In this document: positions 1 through 13,000 of the stretch, piece by piece | Layout of the letters: every line of letters starts with the position of its first letter | How positions within the stretch are numbered: the stretch's first letter is position 1 | From: Patiria pectinifera | Taxonomy: Eukaryota; Echinodermata; Asteroidea; Valvatida; Asterinidae | Assembly (NCBI GenBank): GCA_029964075.1 | Contig: CM057150.1 | Coordinates: forward strand, 5,495,717 to 5,559,716 | DNA: 64,000 bases | Direction: 5' to 3' | The notes under the pieces: generated by a model | The model's database searches: none | What the model saw: the letters and a program-made list of their open reading frames with translations, nothing else | Told to the model about the DNA's origin: nothing | Made by a program: the position numbers and the translations under genes

Positions 1-154
1 GATGAATCCCAGTGACATCTTCTTCTACGTTGATGTTCAGGCCAGCTCGAATAATTTTCGAAACATCCTCCTTCCGTGTAGGATTTCGATGTGATTCCGA
101 ACGCCTCAAAACCCCACATAATCTACACAAGTCTTGCAACTCTGGACCTGACAT
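1..154 (-). CDS. Exon resembling the RAG1 N-terminal zinc-binding region (partial, runs off window)
   Basis: The minus strand reads 51 codons without a stop, beginning MSGPELQDLCRLCG and ending ...EEDVTGIH at the window edge. An intron acceptor (pyrimidine-rich tract, then GCAG) sits directly before the ATG, so the exon starts at 154 and the ATG may be internal or the true start. The pattern LCRLCG, then an HR-N-P step, then a valine/isoleucine-rich helix ending in DV..IH matches the order in the zinc-binding central non-core region of vertebrate RAG1, where LCRICG is followed by a basic stretch and DV.SIHP before the next Cys pair. That next Cys pair would lie outside the window. Similar N-terminal RAG1-like modules are known outside RAG recombinases in invertebrates, some in mobile elements. 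Alternatives are a ZAD-like or other CxxC zinc module. Homology is inferred by eye. Confidence 0.55.
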   Translation of the reverse strand, partial: MSGPELQDLCRLCGVLRRSESHRNPTRKEDVSKIIRAGLNINVEEDVTGIH

Positions 155-742
155 CTGCATGCAATAAATAGACAGAAAATAATAGAAAACAAAATTGGAT
201 CAATGCTTCTCAGTGCAGTATTCTAACATTTGCTTGGAAAGTGGAAATGCTTTAAAGCAAAATTGCACGTCTTTACAAAAAAAAATACATAAAATAATAA
301 TCACATTCCTTTTAACTATATTTTAAATCTTAAAATGAACCACAAAAAAATTATGTTTAGAGAAAAAAGTTAACTGAAATGTCACAATTAAGAAGAAAAA
401 AAAAATAAACGTATGTAATTAATGATTGAACATGCTGAACTTGAAGTACAAGTTCCGATAAAAAAATGGTGTAAATGGTGAAAGTGTTGATTTGTAGTTA
501 AAAAATTAAAGAGACTTAACAATCAGACAATGATGTGCATTGGCCCTAAAAAAAAGCTAAGAGTAAGAATAAAAAAAAAAAAAATAAGTAATGAAGTGAA
601 ATATAGTTCTGTAACCATTTACTTAACCAAATATTTTTTTTAAAATCCCTATCCAAAATAAAAAAGATTTCAGTAATTAACGTTAATAAGAATTATTCAA
701 AACATTTGAAATAATAATTGTTGCCATTATCAATCATGATTA
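155..742. other. AT-rich intron or flank of the RAG1-like exon
   Basis: No convincing open frame or repeat. It holds long A and T runs and is presumably the intron upstream of the minus-strand exon at 1-154. Confidence 0.4.
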
Positions 743-1987
743 TGTCGAGCGCAATTTGAGTCCCCCACGCAAGTTTAAACTTGCGCGCGCAAGTTTAAAC
801 TTGTGCGAGGGACTCCTGAAGCACGCAAATTACACCGCGCCATTTTAATTTTCGTGCGCAAGTTTAAACTTGCGCAAAGGCGATCGCAACCTTCTTTTGC
901 GGGCGGGATTTTCATTGATGAAGAATTTTTTTTTTCAAAACACGAGTACATGGAGAAATAATGGAATAAATGAATGAATAAAGAAATAAATAAAAAGGGG
1001 AATTCAATTAGCGTCAATGAAAAGAATCATCAAAGAAGCAGTGCTTATCAGAGAAGTTATTTAAGGGTCCGTGGGGGCGGGGCCAGGGAGGGGACCGGGC
1101 AATTAAGCAATCAACTTAAGCACACGGCGATTGCTTGGAAAGTGTACTGAAGTTGTTCAAAAATGGAGACCAGCTTCAGGTTTTTTGCCTTGTAAACCTA
1201 ATTAGCATTTTATTTATATTGAATGTAAATAATTCATAATTTCCTAGGTGTAAAACCCGCTGTTTACGTAAAAAGAATGATTAAGATCCCTTCAATTGTT
1301 CAAGTTTTGACATTATACAAATTATTTACATTTTTTTAAAAATGCTTATGTATTCTACAATTAAAAAAGTACTTACTCTTAAAAAAATACTAATTAATTT
1401 ATCAATTAATAAATTGTACGGTACAATAATTCATATTGTTTTTAGAAATACTTGCATAACATTTCGAGCGTTGTGTACACTTCAAAAATGCATAATTTGA
1501 AAAAAAAAAATAATGAATGCATTACTAATTTAATTAATTAATTAAATGTATTACTTTAACAAATATTTTTTATTTCAGGCTCAATAATTCATATTAAAAA
1601 AATGTTTACACCCTAAAAATGCTATGCAAATAAAATGGTAATTATTTTAAAAAGTAAATACATTCGCAAATCATTTAATTAATTAATTTAATCAAATCTT
1701 TCAAAAAAAGGAATTAAGGCATTGTCTCCCGAAGCTCAGTGATCGGAGAAAAAAATCTGCTTTAAAAATAATGTTACATATCTGCATTAGTATACCCAGG
1801 GGCAAAATAGTTTAGCGGCTCTGTATGCGTGGCCGGGAAAATCTATGCAGTGCGCAAGTTTAACCTTGCGTGCGCAATTTGTAGCAAGGAAATGAATGCG
1901 CGCGCAAGTTTAAACTTGCGTGCGCGCAGGTTTAAACTTGCGCGCGCAAGTTTAAACTTGCGCGGGGGACTCACTTTGCGCTCGACA
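743..1987. mobile_element. 1.25-kb non-autonomous TIR element with iterated palindromes
   Basis: Both ends carry an inverted repeat of about 60 bp starting TGTCGAGCGCAA. The element is flanked by the 4-bp direct repeat ATTA (739-742 and 1988-1991). The terminal and subterminal parts hold about seven copies, some imperfect, of AAGTTTAAACTT bordered by GC-alternating bases. The AT-rich middle has no plausible transposase, so the element would need one supplied in trans. The superfamily is not recognised. Confidence 0.75.
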
Positions 1988-2425
1988 ATTATAAAACATT
2001 TGTGTCATGACTTAAAATATAGTTTGGTAACGAGATTGGGCTTTAAAAAATAGCCTATTGCTGTTATAGAGGGTAAAATAATGTTTGTTTCCCAATGGTT
2101 TCACCCAACAATGTTCGTAGCAACGCGTAAAATACATAAAAAAAAAAATCGGAAGGTCGAAAACGAAGTCCGGTAAAAATATTGCACGGGACTGCACACC
2201 TTAAGTACACAAACGAATGGTTAAAATACAGCCTGCCGATGAAACCTTTCGAGTTTCAGCCGTCGGAACTTGTCGGAAAAGCGTCAAAATCAATAAAATA
2301 TGTATTCATAATTTTCCTTACCTCTCAATATGTCATTCGAAGAAAGATCGACGTATTTACGTGCGGGAAAATCGGATTCTGGTCATTTAAACATCAGAAG
2401 ATCGAGAATTTTTCACCGCATTCGC
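1988..2425. other. Intergenic, nothing recognised
   Basis: Short open frames here lack family features. No repeat or RNA gene was recognised. Confidence 0.3.
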
Positions 2426-2429
2426 TAGA

Positions 2430-2490
2430 AAAGATGGCGCATGAAAATAACAGCTGGGGGGTTACTGCGCATGCGAAATGTATGTTTGTT
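2430..2490 (+). promoter_or_regulatory. Candidate housekeeping promoter with YY1-like and NRF1-like motifs
   Basis: AAAGATGGCGC (about 2432-2442) matches the YY1 core and CTGCGCATGCGA (about 2466-2477) matches the NRF1 palindrome. They lie 30-40 bp apart, upstream of NFRKB and divergent from the minus-strand exon at 1-154. This pairing is typical of TATA-less housekeeping promoters. The 5' UTR exon and its donor could not be fixed. Confidence 0.4.
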
Positions 2491-2748
2491 CGTTCATTCG
2501 TGTTTATCAACCCTTGGACCACGAACGATTGTTAACTCCAATGAAGCGACCAGGGCGGCAACGAAGCCTGTGCACAAAGGAGTCTTATCGCGGTCGTAAA
2601 ACACTTGGTCAGTGGGCGCACAGCGGGAGGCCTCCATGCCTTTTCCACTGGTCAGCCAGGGTCGCTAATTGGTCAGTAAATACCCTGTGGCGGCTTGGCG
2701 GGCCGTTCGAACTCCTGTTAATTTCCTTCCTCCATGTTTTAGTGAACA

Positions 2749-2808
2749 GTGCGACAGCTCAGTCGATAGAGGGTAGGATTTTGCACCGCGAGGTTGCGGG
2801 TTCGCATC
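2749..2808 (+). repeat. tRNA-like SINE head
   Basis: An A-box-like CAGCTCAGTCGATAGA and a B-box-like GGTTGCGGGTTCGCATC are about 27 bp apart. The fold of a true tRNA is incomplete and a T-rich tail follows, so this looks like a tRNA-derived SINE and not a tRNA gene. Confidence 0.45.
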
Positions 2809-3055
2809 TTAATTTTGCACTCAAATTTTTTCCTTTTCTAACCTGAGGCTTTGGAGGATTTTTTTAAAAGGGAAATAAAGTCTGAATTTCATAACGTTCA
2901 AATTCACTTTTTTTCCTTCTAATTTTATATTTTCTTCTCATGTTTTTATATTTGCAGTACTACTGTAACGATAGAAAATGGGAAATGCGTTACGGCTGCC
3001 GTAACGATAGCCACTGCGGCACATGAATGATTGATCTGTTGTGCACTTTCTTGCA

Positions 3056-3215
3056 AATCACGCAATCTTAAGAATGAGCGCGCATTCTTAAGAATGAGCA
3101 CGCAATCTGAAGAATGAGCAATCTGAAGAATGAGCGCTCATTCTTAAGATTGCGTGGGAATATCACGAGCGCAATTTATGAATTTTGCGCAATCTTAAAC
3201 ATTGCACGGCATAAT
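3056..3215. repeat. Cluster of short palindromes
   Basis: Several copies of CGCATTCTTAAGAATGAGC, its half-sites and related GCAATCTTAA units occur in direct and inverted orientation. Like the element at 743-1987, it is built from an A/T palindrome with GC-alternating borders, but with a different core. It may be the end of a related element. Confidence 0.5.
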
Positions 3216-3828
3216 TATGTTAAATGAAATGTATAGCTGTTAAAGGGGGAAATAATTCATATAGCGAGGAAAGAAAATGATCGATGCTTCTGTACTCGTA
3301 TAACTACGATAATTAGAATCGAATTAAACCTGTTATTGGTTTTTTTTTGCCCACTATGGGAAGTTTTGTAATAACGGAGGACTGGGAACTAGTCTGGGAA
3401 GTGCTTTGTTTAGGCTAGACAAGTTACAAGTCCCTGTATGTATCATATGCATGTCACGAAAAAAACCGAACGATGTCCAGAAGCTGCCAAAATTGCTCTT
3501 TTTGACTAGATACAATCCAGCTCTGCGGCGTAATGATGGGGGTGTGAACAATAGCAATTTAAGTGCCAAATAGCATTGGCAATATGGGATGTCACAGTAT
3601 TCATTCTCATTCTTCACATTCTTCATTTTTATGCGCCCTCCCCCCTTCAGCATGGTACTCCAACATTTAACCAATCAAGTGAATAAATTTTGTTTTGCTA
3701 GAAAAATAGCAAATTTACAACAAAAAAAAGGTTGAGATGAAACTTGAAATAACACAAGGAGAGCAACATTTAATTTAAAGTTGCCAATCGGTCAAAACTT
3801 CTTATTTGCTTATATTTTTTTTCTTCAG
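3216..3828. other. Non-coding 5' flank or intron before NFRKB coding exon 1
   Basis: No repeat or gene was recognised. It ends in a T-rich tract and CAG at 3826-3828, the acceptor of the first coding exon, so a 5' non-coding NFRKB exon must lie upstream. Confidence 0.4.
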
Positions 3829-3829
3829 A

Positions 3830-4094
3830 ATGGCTACAAGAGACGTAGTTGCCTCCGATGATCCCGACGCGAGGAGAGATCAGGAGTTACTGGAATCAGC
3901 CATGACGCGCCAGCTGTCTGTGTCCCTCGGACGACGCATCAGTCTGGACGACCTCAACGAGAACTCGCAGAATGAGACGGTGGCCGTGGACAGTCCACAG
4001 AACGGCGAGGTGGATGTGGTCACCGTGGACAACTGTCCAGAAGAGGACGCATCTCTAACTGCCCGGAAAATGTTTGCGACCTCCCCACAACCAG
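3830..4094 (+). CDS. NFRKB: NFRKB coding exon 1
   Basis: Begins MATRDVVASDD just after the acceptor at 3827-3828 and ends CCAG before GTGATT, leaving phase 1. It encodes an acidic N-terminal extension that I cannot align with the vertebrate N-terminus. The ATG two bases into the exon is the first in frame. Confidence 0.75.
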
Positions 4095-7000
4095 GTGATT
4101 GTTATTTGGGCCACGGATCCTCTACACGAGGATAAATGACTCATCAGAGCTTGTGTACAAAATGTACTGAACACGGCTTTGGAGACTTGTTATATTTCTA
4201 AGGACCCTGTTTCTTTTAATTTTAAAGAATGTCTTGTGGCAGAGAATGCTATTTTCGTACACATTTTTCATTTGATGGCATGCAAATCAACACGATTTTG
4301 CACTGTCACATTGCACATGCTGTGCGTTGCGGTGTTTGCCATCTTTATTGCGGTGTTTTGCCGTCTCCAGTGTTTTAAACGACAGGATGACTGAGAACGT
4401 ACATGGTCAATCAATTTTTTTTTCCAGAAATGCCAAAGCCTACATCCAGGCACAAGAACACTTCATCTCCAGCAAGACACCAATCACCAGCCCGCGCATC
4501 CAGGAGCCCCAAAGCAAGCTGGCCCAGCCCCAGGAGCAGTCACTCCTCACCGGGCAGGGGAGACGCTCCCACGGTCAACAAGAACAGACGCTTTGAAGCT
4601 TGCATCCTGAACAAGGCCAAAGTGTGGCTACCATTAGAACTCATTGAGCAGGTAAAAAAATGCTTGACTATGATCACAGTCGCAAGTTAGGGCATAGTCT
4701 TGGGCCATGACGTTGTCTGTCGGATTTGCGATAACCTGCTGCCGCAAGAAGGCGTAATCATGACAAACTGCTAGTTCATGAGCGATAGCGGTTCGTCGTG
4801 ATAACGCCCTCTCGCGGCCGCAGGCTTTTAGTTGGTCATGAATAGCGGCATAGTCTTGGGCCATGACGTTGTCTATTGGATTCGCGATAACCTGCTGCCG
4901 CGAGAAGGCGTAATCATGACAAACCGCTAGTTCATGAGCGAGAGCGGTTTGTCGTGATAACGCCCTCTGTTGGCGGGTTATCGCGAGTGCGAATAGCGGA
5001 ACCTATATGAACAGCAAAGTCTTGGCCCAAGTTCGGGCAGGGACTTCAGTCAATACATGAAAACTTTGGATGAGAGTATAAGGTTAAGGCCAAGGTAAAA
5101 AAAGTTTCTTGTCGGGACTTGAAATTGGCGCCCTGTTTTGAGTCTATGCACTGACAATAGAGGGCGGTCTTTTCTTTCAACATAAGCAAAACATATGCTC
5201 TATGGTGTGTATTCACTTGAATAGTCATGACATCACTTATAGGTCAATTCGGTGCAACCAGGATCACTGGTTCACGCACACTGCAACGGCCAAGTAACAC
5301 TGTGGTTTCGCTGTGGGTGTTGTGAACCCGTTTCATAATTGGCTTGATTCTCCTCTTTGAAGTGAAAATCAGTGCAACTGTGGTTGTAACCGGTGTGGTG
5401 ACAGTCTGCTGAAAGGCAGTCAACCATTTTCAGCTACTAATTTGTGAAAGTGTTCTGTGGGCTCCGTGCGCCAGCGAAAGAGGGCGCCCTTTTACATAGC
5501 AACGATGTCCCATGGGCGGGACATTTAGCTGGTTGACGCGCACCGTTCCTTGTGTGTGACGCACGTACACCAGGGGATTCGTACTAGGTACACGCAGTGG
5601 TAAGGCCGCGGGTTGCGGTAAAATTGCAGTCAGGCAAGATGGCGTCGGTCGGTCACCCCCAACTGTACTTTCTTTGCCGGTGAGGGGGTGCTTGTGAACG
5701 GAGCGGAAAGGCTAAAAGTAGGATGTAAGATAGCTGTCTGTGATCGTGTGTTAAACACACATGACATTTTTTTTCGTAATGGAATGTACATGAACCATTG
5801 TTGAAGAAGTGAACCTGACCCGGGAGGAGGTGACGTCACACTTTCTCAGCTGCTTTGTTCTTTGTTTCCTTTTCTGTTCTTTGTAGCCAAAGATATTTCA
5901 CCAGGTGGTCAGCCTGGAGACTTGGAACAATGTGCTATCAGAGGAGGACAGGGAGCGATTGTCCAAAATGCTCCCAGAATTCCCAGAGTCCGACAGCGAG
6001 GAGAAGACGCAGACACTGAGGTGAGAATGTTCGGCCACGTCCGAGTTACCTGGCTACGGCTGGCTTTAGCACAGCTGCCATTACGGCGCTCAAGCATTGA
6101 AGGAGCTTCTTCCTACCGGGTACCCATTTACTACACCTGGGTGGAGAGAGGCAATCGTAGTAAAGTGCCTTGCCCAAGCGCACAAGCACCATGTTCCCTG
6201 TCAGAATTCAAACCCAGGTACCCCTGTACACGAGTCGAACACCGTAACCACTGGACCACAGCACCCCACAATCGGGAGCAATCGGAAATTTCAAAATTTC
6301 TAAAAAAAATTCAAACCAATGAGAAAACAAATAACATACTGAAAAGGAAATACCAATATCAGACTCATAAAGGTAATTAAAAAAACTGATACCCTTACCA
6401 GAACAAGGAAAATAACTAAATTTCCGATTTCAATCATTTACAGTGAAAACAAAGGCTGTGATTTGTCTTTACAGTTTTGTTGACGCGAACAATTTTGTTG
6501 TCCTCTCATATGCACTAACCCTCAATGAAACAGACGACTGTTTGCCGGTGAGAACCTCAAATTCGGCAACCCCGTCAGAAAGCTGCAGAAGGACCTGCGG
6601 GCCGGCTACCTGTACCTGGATGTCTTCAAACACAAGAGGGCGCTGCGGCAGGCCAAGTACCGCGAGTACAAACACCAGCAGGAGCTGCGATGCCATCGCA
6701 TGCTGAAGGAGGTGCTCATATCTAGACAGGTAGGCAAATTAAGCTCTACTAACCCTAACTCCCTTGGTATTTTTGCTAGGATGTACCTCAATCTTGCAAA
6801 ATCTTCCAACTGCCGCTATGTAAAAATTGCATACATCAGCGTCAATCTCCCAAATCATCTGTTACTTCTTGAAAGTAGCCCTTAGGCTTGGAGGGGTGAC
6901 CAGTGCCTCAATCCTGCAAAATCCTCCAGCAATCACTGTCAATATGTCGAGGTAGAGCCAGTGACGTCCTGGCACAGTGCGAAGTATTTCAAGTATAATC

Positions 7001-10000
7001 TAGGCCGAAATTTATGCAAGGCTGAGCATACATGTAAACAACACCAGGTCTGGCCTGAGACCTTGACACAGTGCATCCTCCAAAATCAGCCACATGTTTG
7101 CCATATAGCCTCACTCTTTCAAAATCCTCCATTGTGCATAGAAGATTTTGTAAGATTTGGGAAGGCAGTAAACTGATCATTCAACACTGCCTCGCTGAAA
7201 CAGGAACTTCTTTAAAAAATGGAAGAGACAAAGTTGAAGGCAGAGGAACTATATTTTTATGCAGGAAAGTGAAAGTTTAAAATGATTCTGTACAGTCCAG
7301 TGCGTCTCATTTTAAGCATAACACTGCTCATTTTCAGTGTGGCACATGCAGTTTCCAGTACGATTGAGCTGTTTGCAATACCGGAGTGTATAATTACAGC
7401 TTCCAGCAAGAAATATGCCGTTTTGGGACTTTGAAACGGACCCAGGAATACAATAAAGTTTTAACCTTGCTGATCAGTGGTAATTCGGGCGATTCACAAT
7501 GCAGTGCGCCACCAAGAGTTTGCCATGGAGAGTCTATCTTTCAAGTTTACGGTCGACAAAACATAGCCCATTTGAATGAGTGTCAGTAGACAGCTTGAGC
7601 TAATTTGTTATGGATTGGGGCACAGTGTTCTGCCACCTTACAAAAAAACACCATATTGTTAAAAAAAAAAAAAAGGGCAAACGTATACTCGAATCATACG
7701 CTTACGAAACTACTGACCGAAAAAATGAACAATTTCAAATGTCCTGCGCTGCAAATTTGTCGACCATCTCCCACAATGCACTGTGAAAAATGAACTCTCC
7801 GTGGCAAACTCTTGGTGGCGCACTGCATTGTGAATCGCCCGAATTGTGTTTGTTGTACTTGTAATCCGTTAGTCACTTCATCAGCGTGTAATTTTCATAC
7901 TGTTTTATAATTCTGCATTTACATGAAGGAGCTGCTTGAGGCTGCACAGTTCACCGCTCCCGATGAACCCTTTAAGGTCAAGCGCCCACGACCTTTGACC
8001 ATCCAGAAAGACCTGGACGGTGTAGTGACCAAGAAGTACAGAAAGTAAGTTGTATCCATGAATGTAAATGGATGCATTTGGGCAATTCCACGGTTACTCA
8101 CGTTACATTTTCGTATGTGAGTAACCAATTTTGTGCATCTTGTTTATCAAACATAATACATTTTTCTGGATGTCATCTTTGGCGCTTAGGTAGGTCTAGG
8201 TCTACTCTATCTACCATGGGTATAACAGTTATTAAACCTTTTCAGTAAGGTAATTACAGCCCAAAGAAACTCAAAAGTACATCAAAAATGTAACATGAGT
8301 AATCGTGGAATTGCCCATTTGTAGTTTGAAATCAGCCTGTCTAACAAAAGAAATGTGTAAATGCAGCTTGTGATACACCTATGGGAGTGACGCAAGTTAT
8401 AGGCAACAGTTCTCATGCGTATTAGATGCGTCATCCATTCCAATCACTCCCTGAAGCGTATTGAATTTAAACGGACAACTCAATACAGAGAACGAAATAT
8501 GGATACATGGACATGTGGACCTTGCTTTTCAAATAACTGAATTTTAAGCATCACGCAGTGTGCACTACGCTCAATGCATGACGGACATATGGATTTTTGG
8601 CATAGGACGTTATATTTAGCAATTTAAGAATAGTATCAAGTTTTGAAGAATTAATATATAAATTGTGGAATAAACGTGTATTTAAGGAAATACAACCAAT
8701 ATGTTTCATTTTCACGACGACAAAACTCAAAACTTTAAAGGCCTTTTTCTCAATATTGTCCTTGCACTCCCACATATATACTTACCATATTTTTTTTAAT
8801 AAAACAGTTTTATGTTTGTTTAAACCATCAGGATTTTGAAGGAATGCAGAATAGAGTGTGGGGTAAGTGTGAATAAAAAAATCTTGTTTTTCCAGCTTTT
8901 GGTCCAAACACTCTTGGCTTAAATCGAGCATGGGCTTCGTGCACCAACAAGAGAGGGCGCTATTTGAGCACTTTGGAGAGGCCAGTCGATGCTGCTGATT
9001 TGCGCGCGTATTGCACAAAGTATGCACGACTTATTTTATTCCGAGTGTGCACAAAGCCATAGCGTCTTCACGTGAGCGTCGGGCGTTGTCGCCAATGCGT
9101 TCGAATGTCTCTCCCAGTGGTCTTCCCCAACTCTCCCTTTCTTACCGTTGAGGGGGTACTTGTGCACGGAGTGGATAGCATATAATCCTTGACTCTGAAA
9201 AGAACCGAAATTATCGGGAACATCTAATTCATTCAAGTTTCGCAAGAAATCGGTGAGGGAAAGTGAAACAAATGAAAAACAAAAATTCATCATCTGATCA
9301 TGAACTCTTTCAAAGTTGGCCTTCAATTTTTTTTTTAGGAATTATACACAAGTGATGAAGATGATGATGTTTCACTAGCCAGAGGTGAGTTTTAGTAAAC
9401 TGGTATATTAAACCAAACACCTATTGTTTTTCTGCTGGTTACATTTTTTTACCTATCGCTGTAGAATGGCGTTACAATCACGTCAACGCAGCTTGTGAAA
9501 TATTGTCCAATTACATGATATACAAATCACAACATCTGAGACAAACAAAACTTAGTGTACGAAAATTCCATAGGGTTGTCTAAGGGGCGTGGCCAACTCG
9601 TGGTACCCATTTGTACCCTGCCAAACCCAACCTAATCTCAACCTGAGTCATCACCGTTTTTTAATACTTTCCAGACAAAACACCATCCAAGAAACGATCC
9701 TCAGCCTGGTACGAAGCACCAAGTGACATTGTCCTTCCAAAGTTCACACCGCGAGTGCAGTCCACCTTCGACCATAAACCTATCAACCCACAAGTAGGAT
9801 CCAACCAAGATGGTGAGTGGCACTAAATCCTATAAGAAATTAATTCGAATTGTAAAGTTGAACAAAGAAATTGACTGGAGTAGGGTTTTAACCTAAATTG
9901 GAAATACCTGTAAGGATACATTGAAGATATAGTCCATAATTTGTAATTTGTGCATTTTGTTCGTTTGAAGCAACAAAAGTGCTCCAAATCTAAAGAAGGG

Positions 10001-13000
10001 TGCTGAACAACTGACCTGATGAAGTTTCAGCTCAGCTTCAGCTGTATATTTCGAGAAAAACAGCATTCTAGGATCTCGATTTCACATCAAAAGTTGCTGA
10101 ATCATGTTTTGAATTGGGCTTGAATTCAGCATCCGAGACACGCTCTCACTGAGCCGATTGCAGCTACGCGATGTCGCACACTGATCCGACAAATTATACC
10201 GGTAGCAACCGCGCGAGCGGTTTAAGAAGCACCGTTGGAAATCCTTCTTTTGTTGATTTCTTCAAAATGACAGCTTACCAGAAGGAAAAATTTCACAGGG
10301 AGTTTAGTCCACTTACTATCTTTCAACCAAGTATGTTTTTCAGCAATAATTATGCCAGTTACTTTTTGGATAGCTGCAAATGATGGACTCTGGCTTTAAA
10401 AGGATTGCTTTTAAAAAAAATTATATTACATGAGCTCTTTAACTCTTAGTCATTGTAGCACCCCAAACCGACCTGCCTATTACTGTAGCCCCTGAAACTG
10501 CCTGATCACTCTAAGGTTTTATTCATTCTTCATTGGATTAACACAATGTAATACAATGTAGTATAGGTGCTTATGGGTTAAGGTTTTAAACTTTTTCTCT
10601 ATTGTGTTCTTTTTTTACATTAGGAAGCCCTGATGATAGGGACGATGCTGCTATCCTTCCATCCGCCCCAGATTCTCCCTTGCAGTTATCTGAGGCAGCG
10701 TACATGGACATTATCGACAAGCACCAACGCAGGAGAGATGCTGGAATGGTAGGGTTAACTTCCAGGTTACAGAGCTTCATAATAATAATAGATAATGATT
10801 CTAAAGGGACACTAGGTCCTGGAACAGCCCAATTGGGCTACAAAACACGCTTTGAACGAAATGATGTTAATCGAAAATAACATTTAAATGTAGGATGTAA
10901 ACATCCACACAACTATCCTTTAAACATTGGGCATTTTTGTGTTATTCCTGTATTATGCATGCGAGAACGAATTTCGGGTCCACTTCTGCGACCCCATAAA
11001 TTCGAGCTGTTTGGACGCTAGTTGTGATTTCATTCGTATTGCGTAGTGTTCGCCTTTTGCGGATGTTGAAGAAACCACTTTTTTTTTGCATTGGTGATTG
11101 GTCTCCGCTGTTCCCAAGACACACAACGTGTATATCATACACTGAAAACGACACGAAAAACGTATTCGTACTCTGTCGTGTCCGATGTAAACAAGCAGGT
11201 TTTTTTCGTCTTTTCTTGGGACCGGTAAGACATTAGGTTGGTTTCCTTTCAACCAGATGTTTGAAATAGGCTAAGTAAACAATCCAAAACATGACATTTT
11301 CTGGGATTTCAGGACCTAGTGCCCCTTTAACTAAAATCAAAGCACAAAACTAAGACTCAAAGAGCAACTTTGTACTCCAATTGACAGTGTCATTTTCCAC
11401 ACACCCCAGGATCACTTTGAATTGGACGCAAGCAACATCACCATGGAGGACGTCATGACAAGAACGTTCTCCACCCAGAACTCGCCCATTGTACCTTCCC
11501 GAGGTTAGTGTGCCACAGTATGTTTTTAGATCTGTTTTCATGTCACCTCTGGCTAACCCATTTCATGTTGACGATCATGATGATGAAGATGTTAATTTTG
11601 TCTGGTTAATAGAGCAACACCTGTTAGGCCAAAAAAAAAAAGTCTCCGGTTTCTGGTATGGAGCTTGTCCAAAAAGTGGTGCGGTGACGCGGCTTTTTTT
11701 TTTTTTTACCCGACATTTTTGCTTCAAATGTCGGCTGATGACTGCAAATGGTGCCCGACTAAACTTAGTGCAAATATATGGGAGTCCAGAGAGGCCACAT
11801 AAAGCTTATTCTTGATCATAACCCCATATAAAAACACGTTGAAATTGCGCAGCAGCAGAAATCCAGTCAAACTAGTGAGTTTGGCGGTTTTGAGACATCA
11901 TCTTTCATTGAAAAAAAAACTTTGGCTACGGCGACGCGCGCGCATACCAGAAACCGTAGACTTTTTTTTTTTGGCCTTAACTACGAAGAAGTTCATAAGT
12001 TGAAGAAAATATATCATCCATGTACGTTTTTTAAGGGGTCATGCATAATTGTCATCATTGTCTAAAGCCCCCCAAAAAGTCTCCGGTTTCTGGTCTGTGT
12101 GCCCGTCGCCGTAGCCATGCACGTCGGCAAAATTAAAAAGTTTTTTGTTCAATGAAAGATGATGTCTCTAAACCGCCAAACTCACTGGTTTGACTGGAAT
12201 CCTGCTGCTGCACAATTTTAACGTATTTTTAGATGAGGTTATGATCGAGTATAAGCTTTATGTGGCCTCTCTGGGCTCCCATACATTTTGTACTAAATTT
12301 AGTCTGGCACCATTTGCAGTTATCAGCCGACATTTAAAGAAAAAAAAACCAAAACAAAAAGCCTAATAAATAAACCCGGCGCAAAGTAGTTAAAGCAGGT
12401 TATTTGTGGTGCGATCAAGCTAAATGAGTCGTTGGTTGACCCTGGTCAATTTTTTTTTTTTACAGATTTGAAAAGAGCACAATCTCAGCATTACTGCTGT
12501 AAAAACCGCATGCTGGTACCATCTTTAGTTCAAAAATTAAGTCGGAACACTTGGAGATGTGATGAAGTGATGTGATGAAGTGGCCCTATTTTGGCCTGAA
12601 TCTCCAAATGAAAGTTCCCGACATATGATCTTTTAGCTTGATCGCATCACATTTTATAATTAGTGTCTAGAATCACACAAGTTTTTTCTCACACTTTGAC
12701 TGTAAATTCATTGTAACTTGGAACAAAGCAAGTGGATACTCTTTAGTTACTCTTTATCGGTAATTGTTTTCAAGAGTCCGTCAATAAAATCACATCCTCC
12801 ATATTGACTCTGAATAGGAAAATCGCAAAGAATTTTATCTTTTTGCTGGTAGACTTTAGAGCCAAATCCATGCCACTGTCGCAGAAGAGGAAAGCCAAAG
12901 TCAAGGACAAACTGGCCAAGAAACGGAAGAAGGGCAGACCCCCCAAGGCCACCACGCCCATCTCTGTGGTCTCTCTGGAAAGTCGCACCTCATTGGCTAC

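Noticed and set aside
2182..2846. Two overlapping open frames upstream of NFRKB
   Set aside because: No splice-consistent link to NFRKB and no family match; one runs through the SINE-like segment.
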